A DNA stretch of 64,000 bases, from the NCBI GenBank assembly GCA_018660685.1, contig JABJJW010000012.1, positions 310,001-374,000 of the forward strand, in the 5' to 3' direction. Every line of letters starts with the position of its first letter. Positions within the stretch are counted from its first letter, which is position 1. The position numbers and the translations under genes were made by a program. The notes below the pieces were generated by a model. That model did no database searches. It was not told the DNA's origin and saw only the letters and a list, made by a program, of their open reading frames with translations. Source of the DNA: Flavobacteriales bacterium. GTDB lineage: Bacteria; Bacteroidota; Bacteroidia; Flavobacteriales_G; Salibacteraceae. Positions 9,451 through 16,952 of this stretch are shown piece after piece.

Positions 9451-10439
9451 TGAAGAGAATCCTGATATATTTCTGTGCTGTTGCACTGGTATCGCTGAGT
9501 GCATGCGAAGAGGAAATCTCGTTGGATCTGCCTGAGAATGAAGCTGAACTAGTCATTGAAGGCTATATGGTAGATCTCGATTTTTATATCCCGGACGGAG
9601 ATCTTGATTGTAGCGGAATTATCACTGTGCCCCATGAGCAGATCGTTTTTGCTGCAAGTTTAGCAGCTGAGTTTCCGATTGATTCAATCGAATCCGAAGC
9701 GGATTACTTTCCCTTCAACAAGGTTAAATTGACAACGACCAGCAACTATTTCTCGAATTCAGAATCACCAACCGTGAGTGACGCTGTCGTGAAACTATTC
9801 AAGGATAAGAACTTAGTAGAAACCTTGGTGGAAGATCCAGAATTGCCGGGCGTATATCGGATCACACATGACCCAGATGCATCTGGTGAGGCGTATTATC
9901 ATTTAGAAATTGATGCCCTCGGAAACTTTTATGAGACTGTACCCGAATTGTATGTGTCAACTCCTCCTCTTATAGGAGTTAGTGCAAACTATGGACCTAA
10001 CTTCCTCGGCGACAGTTGTGCCTACTACATGGGAATGGACACGTATGAAACTCCAGGCTTGGGGGACAACTACCGCTGGATGTTCTACATAAACAATGAA
10101 TACGTGAGTAACCCCGGCTTTATCGCAGGGTCGAATGACGATAACTTCGATGGTCTTTGCTTATTTGGCATAGATGTATACGGAAATGAACTTGAACTAG
10201 GCGACACGGTTGTGGTCTTTCAATTGCGTGTCAGTGATACTTACTCCAGCTTTATTGGGTCGTTACAAAACCAGACTGCTTTTGTTGGTTCTCCGTTTGA
10301 CACTCCTCCAGCTCCAATACGAGGCAATCTAAAGAATGTGACAACTGGGATCAATGCGTTTGGCTATTTCAGTGCAGGAGGTATTTCGGCGAACTTGGTC
10401 GTAGTACCGGACACCATTCCTGACGAACCTTGCAACTAA
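9450..10439 (+). CDS. DUF4249 family lipoprotein, partner of the TonB receptor
   Basis: Predicted surface or outer-membrane lipoprotein of 329 residues. The signal ends with the lipobox SLSAC, followed by the typical DUF4249 opening EEEISLDLPENEAELVIEG. A further four cysteines lie in the mature part (DLDCSG, DSCAYY, GLCLFG and the C-terminal EPCN), possibly two disulfides. It starts in the stop codon of the TonB receptor (TGATG), so translation is coupled and the two proteins probably form one uptake complex in the outer membrane. The family is known by context to accompany TonB receptors, but the ligand is not defined for it, and none can be read here. Confidence 0.88.
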   Translation: MKRILIYFCAVALVSLSACEEEISLDLPENEAELVIEGYMVDLDFYIPDGDLDCSGIITVPHEQIVFAASLAAEFPIDSIESEADYFPFNKVKLTTTSNYFSNSESPTVSDAVVKLFKDKNLVETLVEDPELPGVYRITHDPDASGEAYYHLEIDALGNFYETVPELYVSTPPLIGVSANYGPNFLGDSCAYYMGMDTYETPGLGDNYRWMFYINNEYVSNPGFIAGSNDDNFDGLCLFGIDVYGNELELGDTVVVFQLRVSDTYSSFIGSLQNQTAFVGSPFDTPPAPIRGNLKNVTTGINAFGYFSAGGISANLVVVPDTIPDEPCN

Positions 10440-10500
10440 TCTGTTGAAATCTTTGACCAATATCAGTGAATTAGAATTCGCTGCTTGAAGAGAGGAACAT

Positions 10501-10528
10501 TACCTTTGTTTAGAATAATTCTAAACAA
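10501..10528 (+). promoter_or_regulatory. -7 promoter element overlapping a perfect Fur-type dyad
   Basis: TACCTTTG at 10501-10508 fits the Bacteroidetes -7 consensus TAnnTTTG. It overlaps a perfect inverted repeat at 10506-10528 with 11-bp arms TTGTTTAGAAT and ATTCTAAACAA around a single central A. The core TTAGAAT-A-ATTCTAA has the 7-1-7 form bound by Fur-superfamily regulators (Fur, PerR, Zur, Irr). The loop would be one base, so it is not a transcription terminator. A repressor here would block the promoter of the small gene starting at 10559. The regulator's identity is inference. Confidence 0.6.
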
Positions 10529-10558
10529 GCTTTGATCCGTACAGCCACTCCTCCGACT

Positions 10559-10690
10559 ATGCAAGAACCGTGTATCGCGGTACAGCTATTTGGTGAATAC
10601 TCCATTGAGCAACTACTGCTTAAGAAGAAGTGTTGTAAAAAGTTTAAGAAGAAGGGAAAGAAGGCTTGCAAGAGCTGCCCCACTCACTGA
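10559..10690 (+). CDS. 43-residue Lys/Cys-rich small protein
   Basis: Short gene read directly from the sequence: ATG at 10559, TGA at 10688, 43 residues. The N-terminal half is mixed (MQEPCIAVQLFGEYSIEQ) and the C-terminal half is extremely basic with paired cysteines: KKKCCKKFKKKGKKACKSCP. Five cysteines occur, arranged as C, CC and CxxC. Its own promoter element and a perfect Fur-type dyad lie 31-58 bp upstream, which argues strongly that it is a real, regulated gene. I recall similar CCKK-[YF]-KKKGK-type mini-proteins in Bacteroidetes but cannot check. A role in metal binding or nucleic-acid contact is possible; no function is established by the sequence. It sits between the TonB/DUF4249 pair and a convergent glycosyltransferase. 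Confidence 0.7.
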   Translation: MQEPCIAVQLFGEYSIEQLLLKKKCCKKFKKKGKKACKSCPTH

Positions 10691-10803
10691 TCAATTTCCT
10701 TCGAACGTGCAGGTCGTATTAGAACCCTGAGTTGAATTTGTGTAGTTCAAGAGCATTGTGATTTCTCCAGAAGAAGAGAAACTTTAACATGCTTCGAAAA
10801 TAG
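10691..10803. other. intergenic, no feature recognised
   Basis: This is the rest of the 364-bp gap between the DUF4249 gene and the convergent glycosyltransferase. I see no open frame of interest, no strong hairpin with a T-run on either strand, and no repeat. Confidence 0.5.
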
Positions 10804-11727
10804 TCAGTCTACTAACGTGTAATTTTTAAAAGACATAATCTGCTCACCGCCAAGCAGCGTCTTTTCGAGTTTAGTTATAAGACGGTTCTTCATGCGTTCA
10901 TGTTTGAACGGATACTTTCTCACAACCGGATCAGAGGTAAGTTGATTTTGCCAATCTAAGCTCGCAATCCTCTTTTTCATTACTTCAGGATGCGATCCAT
11001 CGAACGTGTCTAAATTGCTCATGTTGCCAAATTGAAAATCCCCGCTGAAGCGAGGTTTGGGATGTGAATGGATTTCATCGAGCGCCAACATTTTCTCAGT
11101 AACTAATTTTGGTGGTCTTACCCATCCATAGTGAAATATTCGAGCATCGCAGTGAGCAGCAAAGAGCTTTCTCGATCCTGTTTTTCTGCGGTAAGAAACG
11201 CCATCAAAGTCCGAGATATAACGAAAGGATTGGGCACTTTCCCATGAATGAATGTTCTTTTGATTCTTCACCATTCGGATCTCTCTCGGGTACCAGCCAT
11301 GGGAGTTCACAAGGTGAGTATAGTCGCCCCAGAAATGTAGGTAGTCGAATACCAAGGCCTCCACTTTTTGATCTCCATTGAATCGTTTAGAAGAATCGAG
11401 AATATTCTTGTGATCATCCTCGTGGAGAATCTCATCTGCTTGGAGGTAAAGAAGCCAATCTCCGGAACAAAATGATTTCGCAAAGTCGGTTTGTTGAGCG
11501 TGCACCGTTCCATCAGGATACTTGTTCAAATCCCACTTGGTATGAACAATTCTGAGCTTGTCCGAATCAATGGATTCAAGCAATTGGAGTGTATTGTCTT
11601 CTTCCTTTCCTTTTCCAACAGCCACTACAAACTCATCAACAATGGGCAATGCGCTGAGAATACTCTCTTTAATTGGATAGTACAGCAAGTCTGCATTTCG
11701 GCACATGGAAAATCCTGATATCCCCAT
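10804..11727 (-). CDS. glycosyltransferase family 2-like protein
   Basis: Predicted cytosolic sugar transferase of 307 residues. The GT-A-like N-terminal part contains VVAVGKGKEEDNTLQLLES and a DxD-like acidic motif in LYLQADEILHEDD (about 94-106), the position where family 2 enzymes bind nucleotide-sugar and metal. It has no membrane segments. The start overlaps the stop of the upstream ABC exporter by one base, so it is the third gene of purB, ABC exporter, glycosyltransferase. Pairing with an MsbA-like exporter suggests a role in lipopolysaccharide or another glycolipid, but donor and acceptor are unknown. Confidence 0.8.
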   Translation of the reverse strand: MGISGFSMCRNADLLYYPIKESILSALPIVDEFVVAVGKGKEEDNTLQLLESIDSDKLRIVHTKWDLNKYPDGTVHAQQTDFAKSFCSGDWLLYLQADEILHEDDHKNILDSSKRFNGDQKVEALVFDYLHFWGDYTHLVNSHGWYPREIRMVKNQKNIHSWESAQSFRYISDFDGVSYRRKTGSRKLFAAHCDARIFHYGWVRPPKLVTEKMLALDEIHSHPKPRFSGDFQFGNMSNLDTFDGSHPEVMKKRIASLDWQNQLTSDPVVRKYPFKHERMKNRLITKLEKTLLGGEQIMSFKNYTLVD

Positions 11728-13535
11728 CAGCCCAAATCTTGTAATTCAACCAATCGCTTATAGAGACCTGCCTCCGTAATTAGCTCTTGGTGCGTACCAC
11801 TTTGAACTATTTCTCCTTGTTCGATCACCATAATGCGCGAGGCATTCTGTACAGTGCTTAATCGGTGGGCTATCACAAAACTCGTCCGACCTTCAAGAAG
11901 CTTTTCCAAGGCGCTCTGAACAAGGCGCTCAGATTCAGTATCCAATGCTGATGTAGCTTCATCAAGAATCATAATTGGAGGGTTCTTTAGGATGGCACGG
12001 GCGATGCTGATCCTTTGCTTCTGTCCTCCGCTAAGCTTACTTCCACCTTCTCCAATATTGGTGTCCATTCCTTCTGGCAAGGACATCACAAAGCCGTGGG
12101 CATTAGCAGCGTGAAGGGCATCAATGATCTGCTCCTCAGAAGCTTCAGGATTTCCAATGAGAAGGTTGTTCTTGACTGAGTCGTTGAACAAAATGCTTTG
12201 CTGAGAGACAATGCCAAATAGGTTTCGCAGATCTTCGACCTTGTAATCATTGATGTTGACCCCGTCAATTGAAATGGAGCCATCAACGACTTCATAGAAG
12301 CGAGGGAGAAGGTCAACTAGCGTTGATTTACCGCCTCCTGATGGACCGACCAAAGCGATGCTATCCCCTTTGGCAATTTTGAGGTTTACATTTTTCAGCA
12401 CGCTCACAGATTCATACTTGAAGTTGACCGCATTAAATTCAATCAATTCCTTGAAATCATCAACTTTCTTTGGGTTATCTATTTCCAGGATTTTTTCATC
12501 CTCGCCCAAAACTTCTTCAATTCGCTCGCTTGCTGAAATACCGCGTTGAACTCTGGAAAATGCTTCCGTCAATGTTTTAGCTGGAGAAATCATTTGTGAA
12601 AAAATCACGATGTAGGCAATAAAGAACTCTCCATTCAGCATGCGGCCTTCCAACACTAAACCGCCTCCAAACCAAAGTATGAGTGCTATGGCCACGGCCG
12701 ACAACGACTCACTAAGAGGAGAAGCTAAGTACTGCTTTCGAAAAAGTCGAACCATCAATCTAAAGTGCCGATCGTTGCGACTGGTAAAGCGTTCTTCAAA
12801 TGATCGTTCGGCGGTGAACCCTTTAATTATTCGGATACCAGAAACGGACTCTTCTAAAAACGCTACAACCTTACCCATCTCCGTTTGACCCTTCTTCGCT
12901 GTTCGTTTCAACGATTTACCAATTCGGCCGATGATCAATCCAGAAACAGGCAATACGATCAAAACAAAAAGCGTGAGTTGCCAAGAAATGAATAGCAAAC
13001 TGATCAGATATAGAACGATCATGACCGGCTGTCGAAACATGGCCTCTAAAGCGCCCATGACTGACCATTCGACCTCGTTCACATCGTTGGTGAACCTCGA
13101 GTAAATATTCCCTTTCCTCTCCGCGGTGTAATAAGACATTGGCAAGCGCATGAGCTTGAAGAATAGATTGGCTCGAATATCTCGAACAACCACATTGCGT
13201 AAGAAGGCCATTTCTACTTGTGCGAGGTAGCGGAACACGTTTCTGACTAAAAACAATATGACGATGATGATGCAGAATACCAAGAGCGCATGCTTCGGTC
13301 CATTGTCCAAAATATAGCCTTCAAAAAATGAATTGACATCATTCAGAAAACCGTTGCTAAGTTCTGTCTGTTCCTTTTCTGGATCTACAGAGTCAAATAA
13401 GATTTTTATAAATGGAATGATAGCCGAAAACGAGACAACGGAGAATGCCGCATTCAACAAATTGTAGAATAAGTTGAGAGCAATCCTCGACTTGTATGGT
13501 ACGAGGTACCTAAGTATATCAATAAAGTTTCTCAC
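11727..13535 (-). CDS. ABC exporter, MsbA-like (fused permease and ATPase)
   Basis: Half-transporter of 602 residues with an N-terminal six-helix membrane domain (about 15-325) and a C-terminal ATPase. Walker A GPSGGGKST is at 397-405, the Q-loop region GIVSQQSILF at 441-450, the signature LSGGQ at 501-505 and Walker B IMILDE at 521-526, followed by the H-loop in FVIAHRLST. All catalytic residues are present, so it should work as a homodimeric exporter in the inner membrane. The arrangement matches MsbA-type lipid flippases, and the next gene is a glycosyltransferase, which fits export of a lipid-linked glycan. A multidrug role is equally compatible with the fold. It overlaps purB by 4 bp upstream and the glycosyltransferase by 1 bp downstream. 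Confidence 0.9.
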   Translation of the reverse strand: MRNFIDILRYLVPYKSRIALNLFYNLLNAAFSVVSFSAIIPFIKILFDSVDPEKEQTELSNGFLNDVNSFFEGYILDNGPKHALLVFCIIIVILFLVRNVFRYLAQVEMAFLRNVVVRDIRANLFFKLMRLPMSYYTAERKGNIYSRFTNDVNEVEWSVMGALEAMFRQPVMIVLYLISLLFISWQLTLFVLIVLPVSGLIIGRIGKSLKRTAKKGQTEMGKVVAFLEESVSGIRIIKGFTAERSFEERFTSRNDRHFRLMVRLFRKQYLASPLSESLSAVAIALILWFGGGLVLEGRMLNGEFFIAYIVIFSQMISPAKTLTEAFSRVQRGISASERIEEVLGEDEKILEIDNPKKVDDFKELIEFNAVNFKYESVSVLKNVNLKIAKGDSIALVGPSGGGKSTLVDLLPRFYEVVDGSISIDGVNINDYKVEDLRNLFGIVSQQSILFNDSVKNNLLIGNPEASEEQIIDALHAANAHGFVMSLPEGMDTNIGEGGSKLSGGQKQRISIARAILKNPPIMILDEATSALDTESERLVQSALEKLLEGRTSFVIAHRLSTVQNASRIMVIEQGEIVQSGTHQELITEAGLYKRLVELQDLG

Positions 13536-14893
13536 GCCTCAGGCATTCGAAACACACCAATGTAGTTGTGTGGAGTAACCTGCTTTAGTTCTTCTTTTAC
13601 TTCTGCACTAACGTCGAGCTTATCGATGAATTGTTCGAGCGTTTCAGGTGTTACAGACGAGTTTCCTCTAGTGAGTTCTTTTAAAGCCTCATATGGCTTA
13701 TCAAAGCCTTCGCGGCGCAAGACGGTTTGAATAGCTTCGGCGCAAACCTCCCAATGGGAATCGAGATCGGAGCGAAGCTGTTCCTCATTTAATATCAATT
13801 TTGAAAGTCCTTTGGCTATAGAGTTAAGGGCAATCAACGTGTGAGAAAATGGCATCCCGATATTCCTCAACACCGTTGAGTCTGTAAGGTCTCTTTGAAG
13901 TCTAGAAATAGGCAATTTAGCAGCGAGGTGCTCCGCCATCGCATTCGCAAAACCTAGATTTCCTTCTGCATTCTCGAAATCAATTGGGTTAACCTTATGT
14001 GGCATTGCTGAGGAACCAATTTCTCCTTTGACAACTTTCTGCTTGAAGTAATCCATTGAGATGTACGTCCAAACATCGCGACACAGATCGATTAGAATGT
14101 TGTTTATCCTCTTCCAAGAATCCATGAGCGCTGCCATTTGATCGTAGTGCTCAATTTGAGTAGTGGTCTGTGACCGCTGCAAACCGAGGGTGTCGTCGAC
14201 AAAAGCGTTGGCGAATGAGACCCAATCTGTATCTGGATAAGCCAGTGTATGGGCATTCATATTGCCCGTTGCACCGCCAAATTTTGCAGCAATCGGAAGT
14301 TCGGCCAATGCCGCAGCTTGGATTTTTAGACGCTCAACGAAAACGTAAATCTCTTTTCCTAATCGGGTTGGTGAAGCAGGTTGACCGTGGGTTCGTGCCA
14401 GCATCGGAATCTCTGACCACATGGCCGCCATACCATTCAGCTGAGCGATTATCTCCTCCAGTTTTGGTAGCATAACTTGCTCTTGGGCCTCTTTGATCGA
14501 CAGAGGCACAGAAGTGTTGTTGATGTCCTGACTAGTCAAACCAAAGTGAACAAACTCCAAGAGGTCTTCTCGTTCCAATCTACCGAGTTGCTCTTTTACA
14601 AAGTATTCTACCGCCTTCACGTCATGGTTAGTGGTGCGCTCAATTCCCTTGATCTGCTCTGCATCTTGAAGAGTAAAGTCCATGTAAACACCGCGCAACT
14701 TGTATATCTCGTCCTCCGACAGGGCATTTATTCCTTTCAAGCCTTTGGATGCCAAAAGAATTAGGTATTCAACCTCAATTCTCACTCTATACTTGAACAG
14801 AGCATATTCAGAGAAGAAGTCAATTAGTGGTTCGGTGTGCCTGGCGTACCTTCCATCAACAGGCGAAACTGAAGTCAAAGCCTTTAAGGGCAT
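13532..14893 (-). CDS. purB: adenylosuccinate lyase
   Basis: Purine-biosynthesis enzyme of 453 residues that splits fumarate from SAICAR and from adenylosuccinate. The fumarase/lyase superfamily signature GSSAMPHKVNPIDFENAEG is at about 293-311 and holds the flexible-loop serine. ARTHGQPASPT at about 166-176 contains the expected catalytic histidine H169. Length and the SPVDGRYA start resemble the E. coli-type PurB. It overlaps the ABC exporter by 4 bp, placing a housekeeping gene at the head of an envelope operon. Confidence 0.96.
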   Translation of the reverse strand: MPLKALTSVSPVDGRYARHTEPLIDFFSEYALFKYRVRIEVEYLILLASKGLKGINALSEDEIYKLRGVYMDFTLQDAEQIKGIERTTNHDVKAVEYFVKEQLGRLEREDLLEFVHFGLTSQDINNTSVPLSIKEAQEQVMLPKLEEIIAQLNGMAAMWSEIPMLARTHGQPASPTRLGKEIYVFVERLKIQAAALAELPIAAKFGGATGNMNAHTLAYPDTDWVSFANAFVDDTLGLQRSQTTTQIEHYDQMAALMDSWKRINNILIDLCRDVWTYISMDYFKQKVVKGEIGSSAMPHKVNPIDFENAEGNLGFANAMAEHLAAKLPISRLQRDLTDSTVLRNIGMPFSHTLIALNSIAKGLSKLILNEEQLRSDLDSHWEVCAEAIQTVLRREGFDKPYEALKELTRGNSSVTPETLEQFIDKLDVSAEVKEELKQVTPHNYIGVFRMPEA

Positions 14894-14911
14894 GCGTAAA
14901 ATTTAGGGTCG

Positions 14912-14919
14912 CAAAATTA
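14912..14919 (-). promoter_or_regulatory. candidate -7 promoter element of purB
   Basis: On the minus strand this reads TAATTTTG, a match to TAnnTTTG, about 20 bp upstream of the purB ATG at 14893. No clear -33 TTTG is visible, so confidence is limited. Confidence 0.35.
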
Positions 14920-15017
14920 AACCTTGTAAGCGAGACCGTTATCGTCAATGGTATGCATATCTCTCATTTGGAACCATTGTCACCGAACGACAGTGTTTAT
15001 AGTTCCATATTTGCCTC

Positions 15018-15818
15018 ATGTTGGAGATGATAGGATATGCAGCGGCAGCTCTAATCGGTGTATCACTGGGACTTATAGGAGGCGGTGGTTCAGTTTTAAC
15101 TGTGCCGGTTCTCGTTTATCTCATGGGTGTGTCTCCGGTTCTAGCAACAGCGTATTCGCTCTTCATCGTCGGGTCATCCGCAGCGGTTGGTGCCTTTCGT
15201 TATGCGCGAAAGGGTCAAATTGACTTTAGAACTGCTCTAATTTTTGGCATTCCTAGCATAATCGCTGTTTACATAACCCGAAAGTTTGTTGTCCCTGCCA
15301 TACCCGAGGAAGTATTTGAATTCGGGAATGTGCTTATCACAAAAGGCACTTTACTCATGGTCCTCTTTGCTTTGCTCATGTTGGTGGCTTCCATAGGTAT
15401 GATACGTAAGAGAAAGGAATCTTCCGGCCCCCAGAAGAGTAAGTCAGAGTTTCAAAAGGTTTTGATTGTTCTTGCTGAAGGACTAATCGTCGGCGGACTC
15501 ACGGGTTTAGTTGGCGCTGGAGGAGGATTTCTAATAATCCCTGCCCTTGTGCTTTTTGCAGGCTTAAAAATGAAAACTGCCATTGGCACCTCTCTAATCA
15601 TTATTTCTGCGAAATCTCTAATTGGCTTCCTGGGTGACGTAAGCAACTACGATGTTGATTGGTCCCTCCTCATAATTTTTAGTGTTCTGGCCATTGGAGG
15701 AATATTCATTGGGAGCTTCTTGAGTACCAAAGTGGATGGTCCCAAACTCAAGAAAGGTTTTGGATGGTTTGTCCTGATCATGGGAGCCAGCATTCTTCTC
15801 AAAGAAATATTGGCCTAG
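15018..15818 (+). CDS. TauE/SafE family sulfite/organosulfur exporter-like permease
   Basis: Integral membrane protein of 266 residues with about eight hydrophobic segments. The internal repeat of the family is visible: GLIGGGGSVLTVPVLVYL near residue 15-32 and GLVGAGGGFLIIPALVLF in the second half. Members move sulfite, sulfoacetate or related anions across the inner membrane; the direction and substrate vary. Rhodanese genes and a CysZ-like protein follow on the same strand, which supports a sulfur role. A strong terminator lies 104 bp downstream, so it may form its own transcript. Confidence 0.88.
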   Translation: MLEMIGYAAAALIGVSLGLIGGGGSVLTVPVLVYLMGVSPVLATAYSLFIVGSSAAVGAFRYARKGQIDFRTALIFGIPSIIAVYITRKFVVPAIPEEVFEFGNVLITKGTLLMVLFALLMLVASIGMIRKRKESSGPQKSKSEFQKVLIVLAEGLIVGGLTGLVGAGGGFLIIPALVLFAGLKMKTAIGTSLIIISAKSLIGFLGDVSNYDVDWSLLIIFSVLAIGGIFIGSFLSTKVDGPKLKKGFGWFVLIMGASILLKEILA

Positions 15819-15889
15819 GTAACTGTTGTCACAGTACAAGCATTTCACCTTCTCTTTATTTGCACTTGGTAAATCATAGATTGGTGTAT

Positions 15890-15911
15890 CCCTCGTATGA
15901 GGATGCGAGGG
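15890..15911 (+). ncRNA. possible short structured RNA hairpin before a terminator
   Basis: CCCTCG (15890-15895) pairs with CGAGGG (15906-15911) around a 10-base loop, and a strong intrinsic terminator begins 11 bases later. A promoter-like TTTATTTG (one mismatch to TAnnTTTG) is at 15855-15862. This could be the 3' end of the TauE transcript or an independent RNA of roughly 80 bases. Evidence is structural only. Confidence 0.25.
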
Positions 15912-15921
15912 GTGAGGTTAG

Positions 15922-15952
15922 AACGGGGCCCTTTTCGGGCCCCGTTATTATT
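15922..15952 (+). terminator. intrinsic terminator after the TauE/SafE gene
   Basis: Ten-base-pair stem AACGGGGCCC (15922-15931) with GGGCCCCGTT (15937-15946), loop TTTTC, followed by a weak ATTATT tail. It separates the TauE gene from the rhodanese operon. Confidence 0.8.
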
Positions 15953-16022
15953 CTCAATTAGTAATGCAAGACACCAACAAACTGACAAGCCTTCGTTTCA
16001 TTTGCACTCTTAAACATGAATT

Positions 16023-16358
16023 ATGTTCGGATTATTTAATAAAACCAAGTCATTTGAGGAGATCAGCTCTCCTGAATTTGAATTAAAAATGAAGTCAAAG
16101 GACACAATCGTTCTCGATGTGCGAACAGGTGGTGAATTTGCATCCGGGTACATTCCCGGCGCGAAAAATATTGACGTAAACAGTGGCGATTTTGCCTCTA
16201 GAATAAGCAAGTTGGACAAATCAAAAAACTACCTTGTTTATTGCAGAAGCGGAATGCGAAGCGCCTCTGCTTGTACCTACCTGGGCGAACAAGGCTTCGA
16301 AAACGTCACCAACTTAAGAGGCGGTATTATGGGCTGGAAAGGACAGGTCAAGCGCTAA
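16023..16358 (+). CDS. single-domain rhodanese-like protein (cytosolic)
   Basis: Rhodanese of 111 residues with no signal peptide. The fold elements IVLDVRTGGEFASGYIPGA and the active loop VYCRSGMRSA are complete, with the persulfide-forming cysteine at C74. It should carry sulfane sulfur from thiosulfate or persulfides to a thiol acceptor in the cytosol. The stop codon TAA overlaps the ATG of a 74-residue membrane protein, and a second, lipid-anchored rhodanese follows, so sulfur handling on both sides of the inner membrane is suggested. A promoter-like TTCATTTG occurs 18 bp upstream of the start. Confidence 0.9.
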   Translation: MFGLFNKTKSFEEISSPEFELKMKSKDTIVLDVRTGGEFASGYIPGAKNIDVNSGDFASRISKLDKSKNYLVYCRSGMRSASACTYLGEQGFENVTNLRGGIMGWKGQVKR

Positions 16359-16582
16359 TGCTATTCATCCAAAAAAATTGGAAGTTATGGATCATGGCCT
16401 CCTTGACCTTAGGACTTGCACCCTTCGTTCCTGAACCACATATTTTCGGTAAGGTTCAATGGATTCTTGGAGATCCATCCGGAATGCAAATGATGGATTG
16501 GTTTGATCTCCTGTTGCATGGAAGTCCTTGGGTCCTTCTTCTTTTATCTTTGATTTTAAACCTGAAAAAGACGCGATCATGA
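16358..16582 (+). CDS. small membrane protein (74 residues) between two rhodaneses
   Basis: The gene starts in the TAATG overlap with the upstream rhodanese. It encodes 74 residues with two hydrophobic segments: WIMASLTLGLAPFVPEPH near 12-29 and the C-terminal SPWVLLLLSLILNL ending in a basic KKTRS tail. PEPHI and a central DWFDLLLHGSPW are distinctive. I recall similar short proteins beside rhodaneses in flavobacteria but cannot verify it. Its stop overlaps the next rhodanese start by 4 bp, so it is translationally coupled on both sides. Function is unknown; an inner-membrane partner of the flanking sulfurtransferases is an inference. Confidence 0.75.
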   Translation: MLFIQKNWKLWIMASLTLGLAPFVPEPHIFGKVQWILGDPSGMQMMDWFDLLLHGSPWVLLLLSLILNLKKTRS

Positions 16583-16944
16583 AATACCTTCTCACAATGA
16601 CAATTGCTTTCGTAATGCTTGGGTGTAACGCCCAACAAGGCGATTCAAAATTTCCAGACGTTTCCAACGAACAGGCCAAAGAATTGATGGCTGCTGTTCC
16701 TAACCTTCAAATCATCGACGTGAGAACGGATGGTGAAGTCTCTAATGGAATGATCAAAGGAGCAATTCAAATAGACATTTCGAAATCAGATTTCGATGAG
16801 AAAATCGGCAAACTAAGCAAAGAAGCTCCTGTGCTTGTTTACTGTGCTGCAGGTGGTCGTAGCAAAACCGCTCAGGATAAGATGAAGGAAATGGGCTTCA
16901 AAGAAGTTCATAATCTCAGTGGTGGATATTCCGGCTGGAAGTAG
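16579..16944 (+). CDS. rhodanese-like lipoprotein (periplasmic)
   Basis: Sulfurtransferase-like protein of 121 residues. I use the ATG at 16579 (MKYLLTMTIAFVMLGC), which gives a lipoprotein signal with the lipidated cysteine at about C16; a frame extension upstream to 16528 lies within the previous gene. The rhodanese domain covers about 30-121 with IIDVRTDGEVSNGMIKGA and the active loop YCAAGGRSKTA, nucleophile C89. It would act on the periplasmic side of a membrane, complementing the cytosolic rhodanese at 16023. It starts inside the stop of the 74-residue membrane protein. Confidence 0.88.
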   Translation: MKYLLTMTIAFVMLGCNAQQGDSKFPDVSNEQAKELMAAVPNLQIIDVRTDGEVSNGMIKGAIQIDISKSDFDEKIGKLSKEAPVLVYCAAGGRSKTAQDKMKEMGFKEVHNLSGGYSGWK

Positions 16945-16952
16945 AGATTCCG

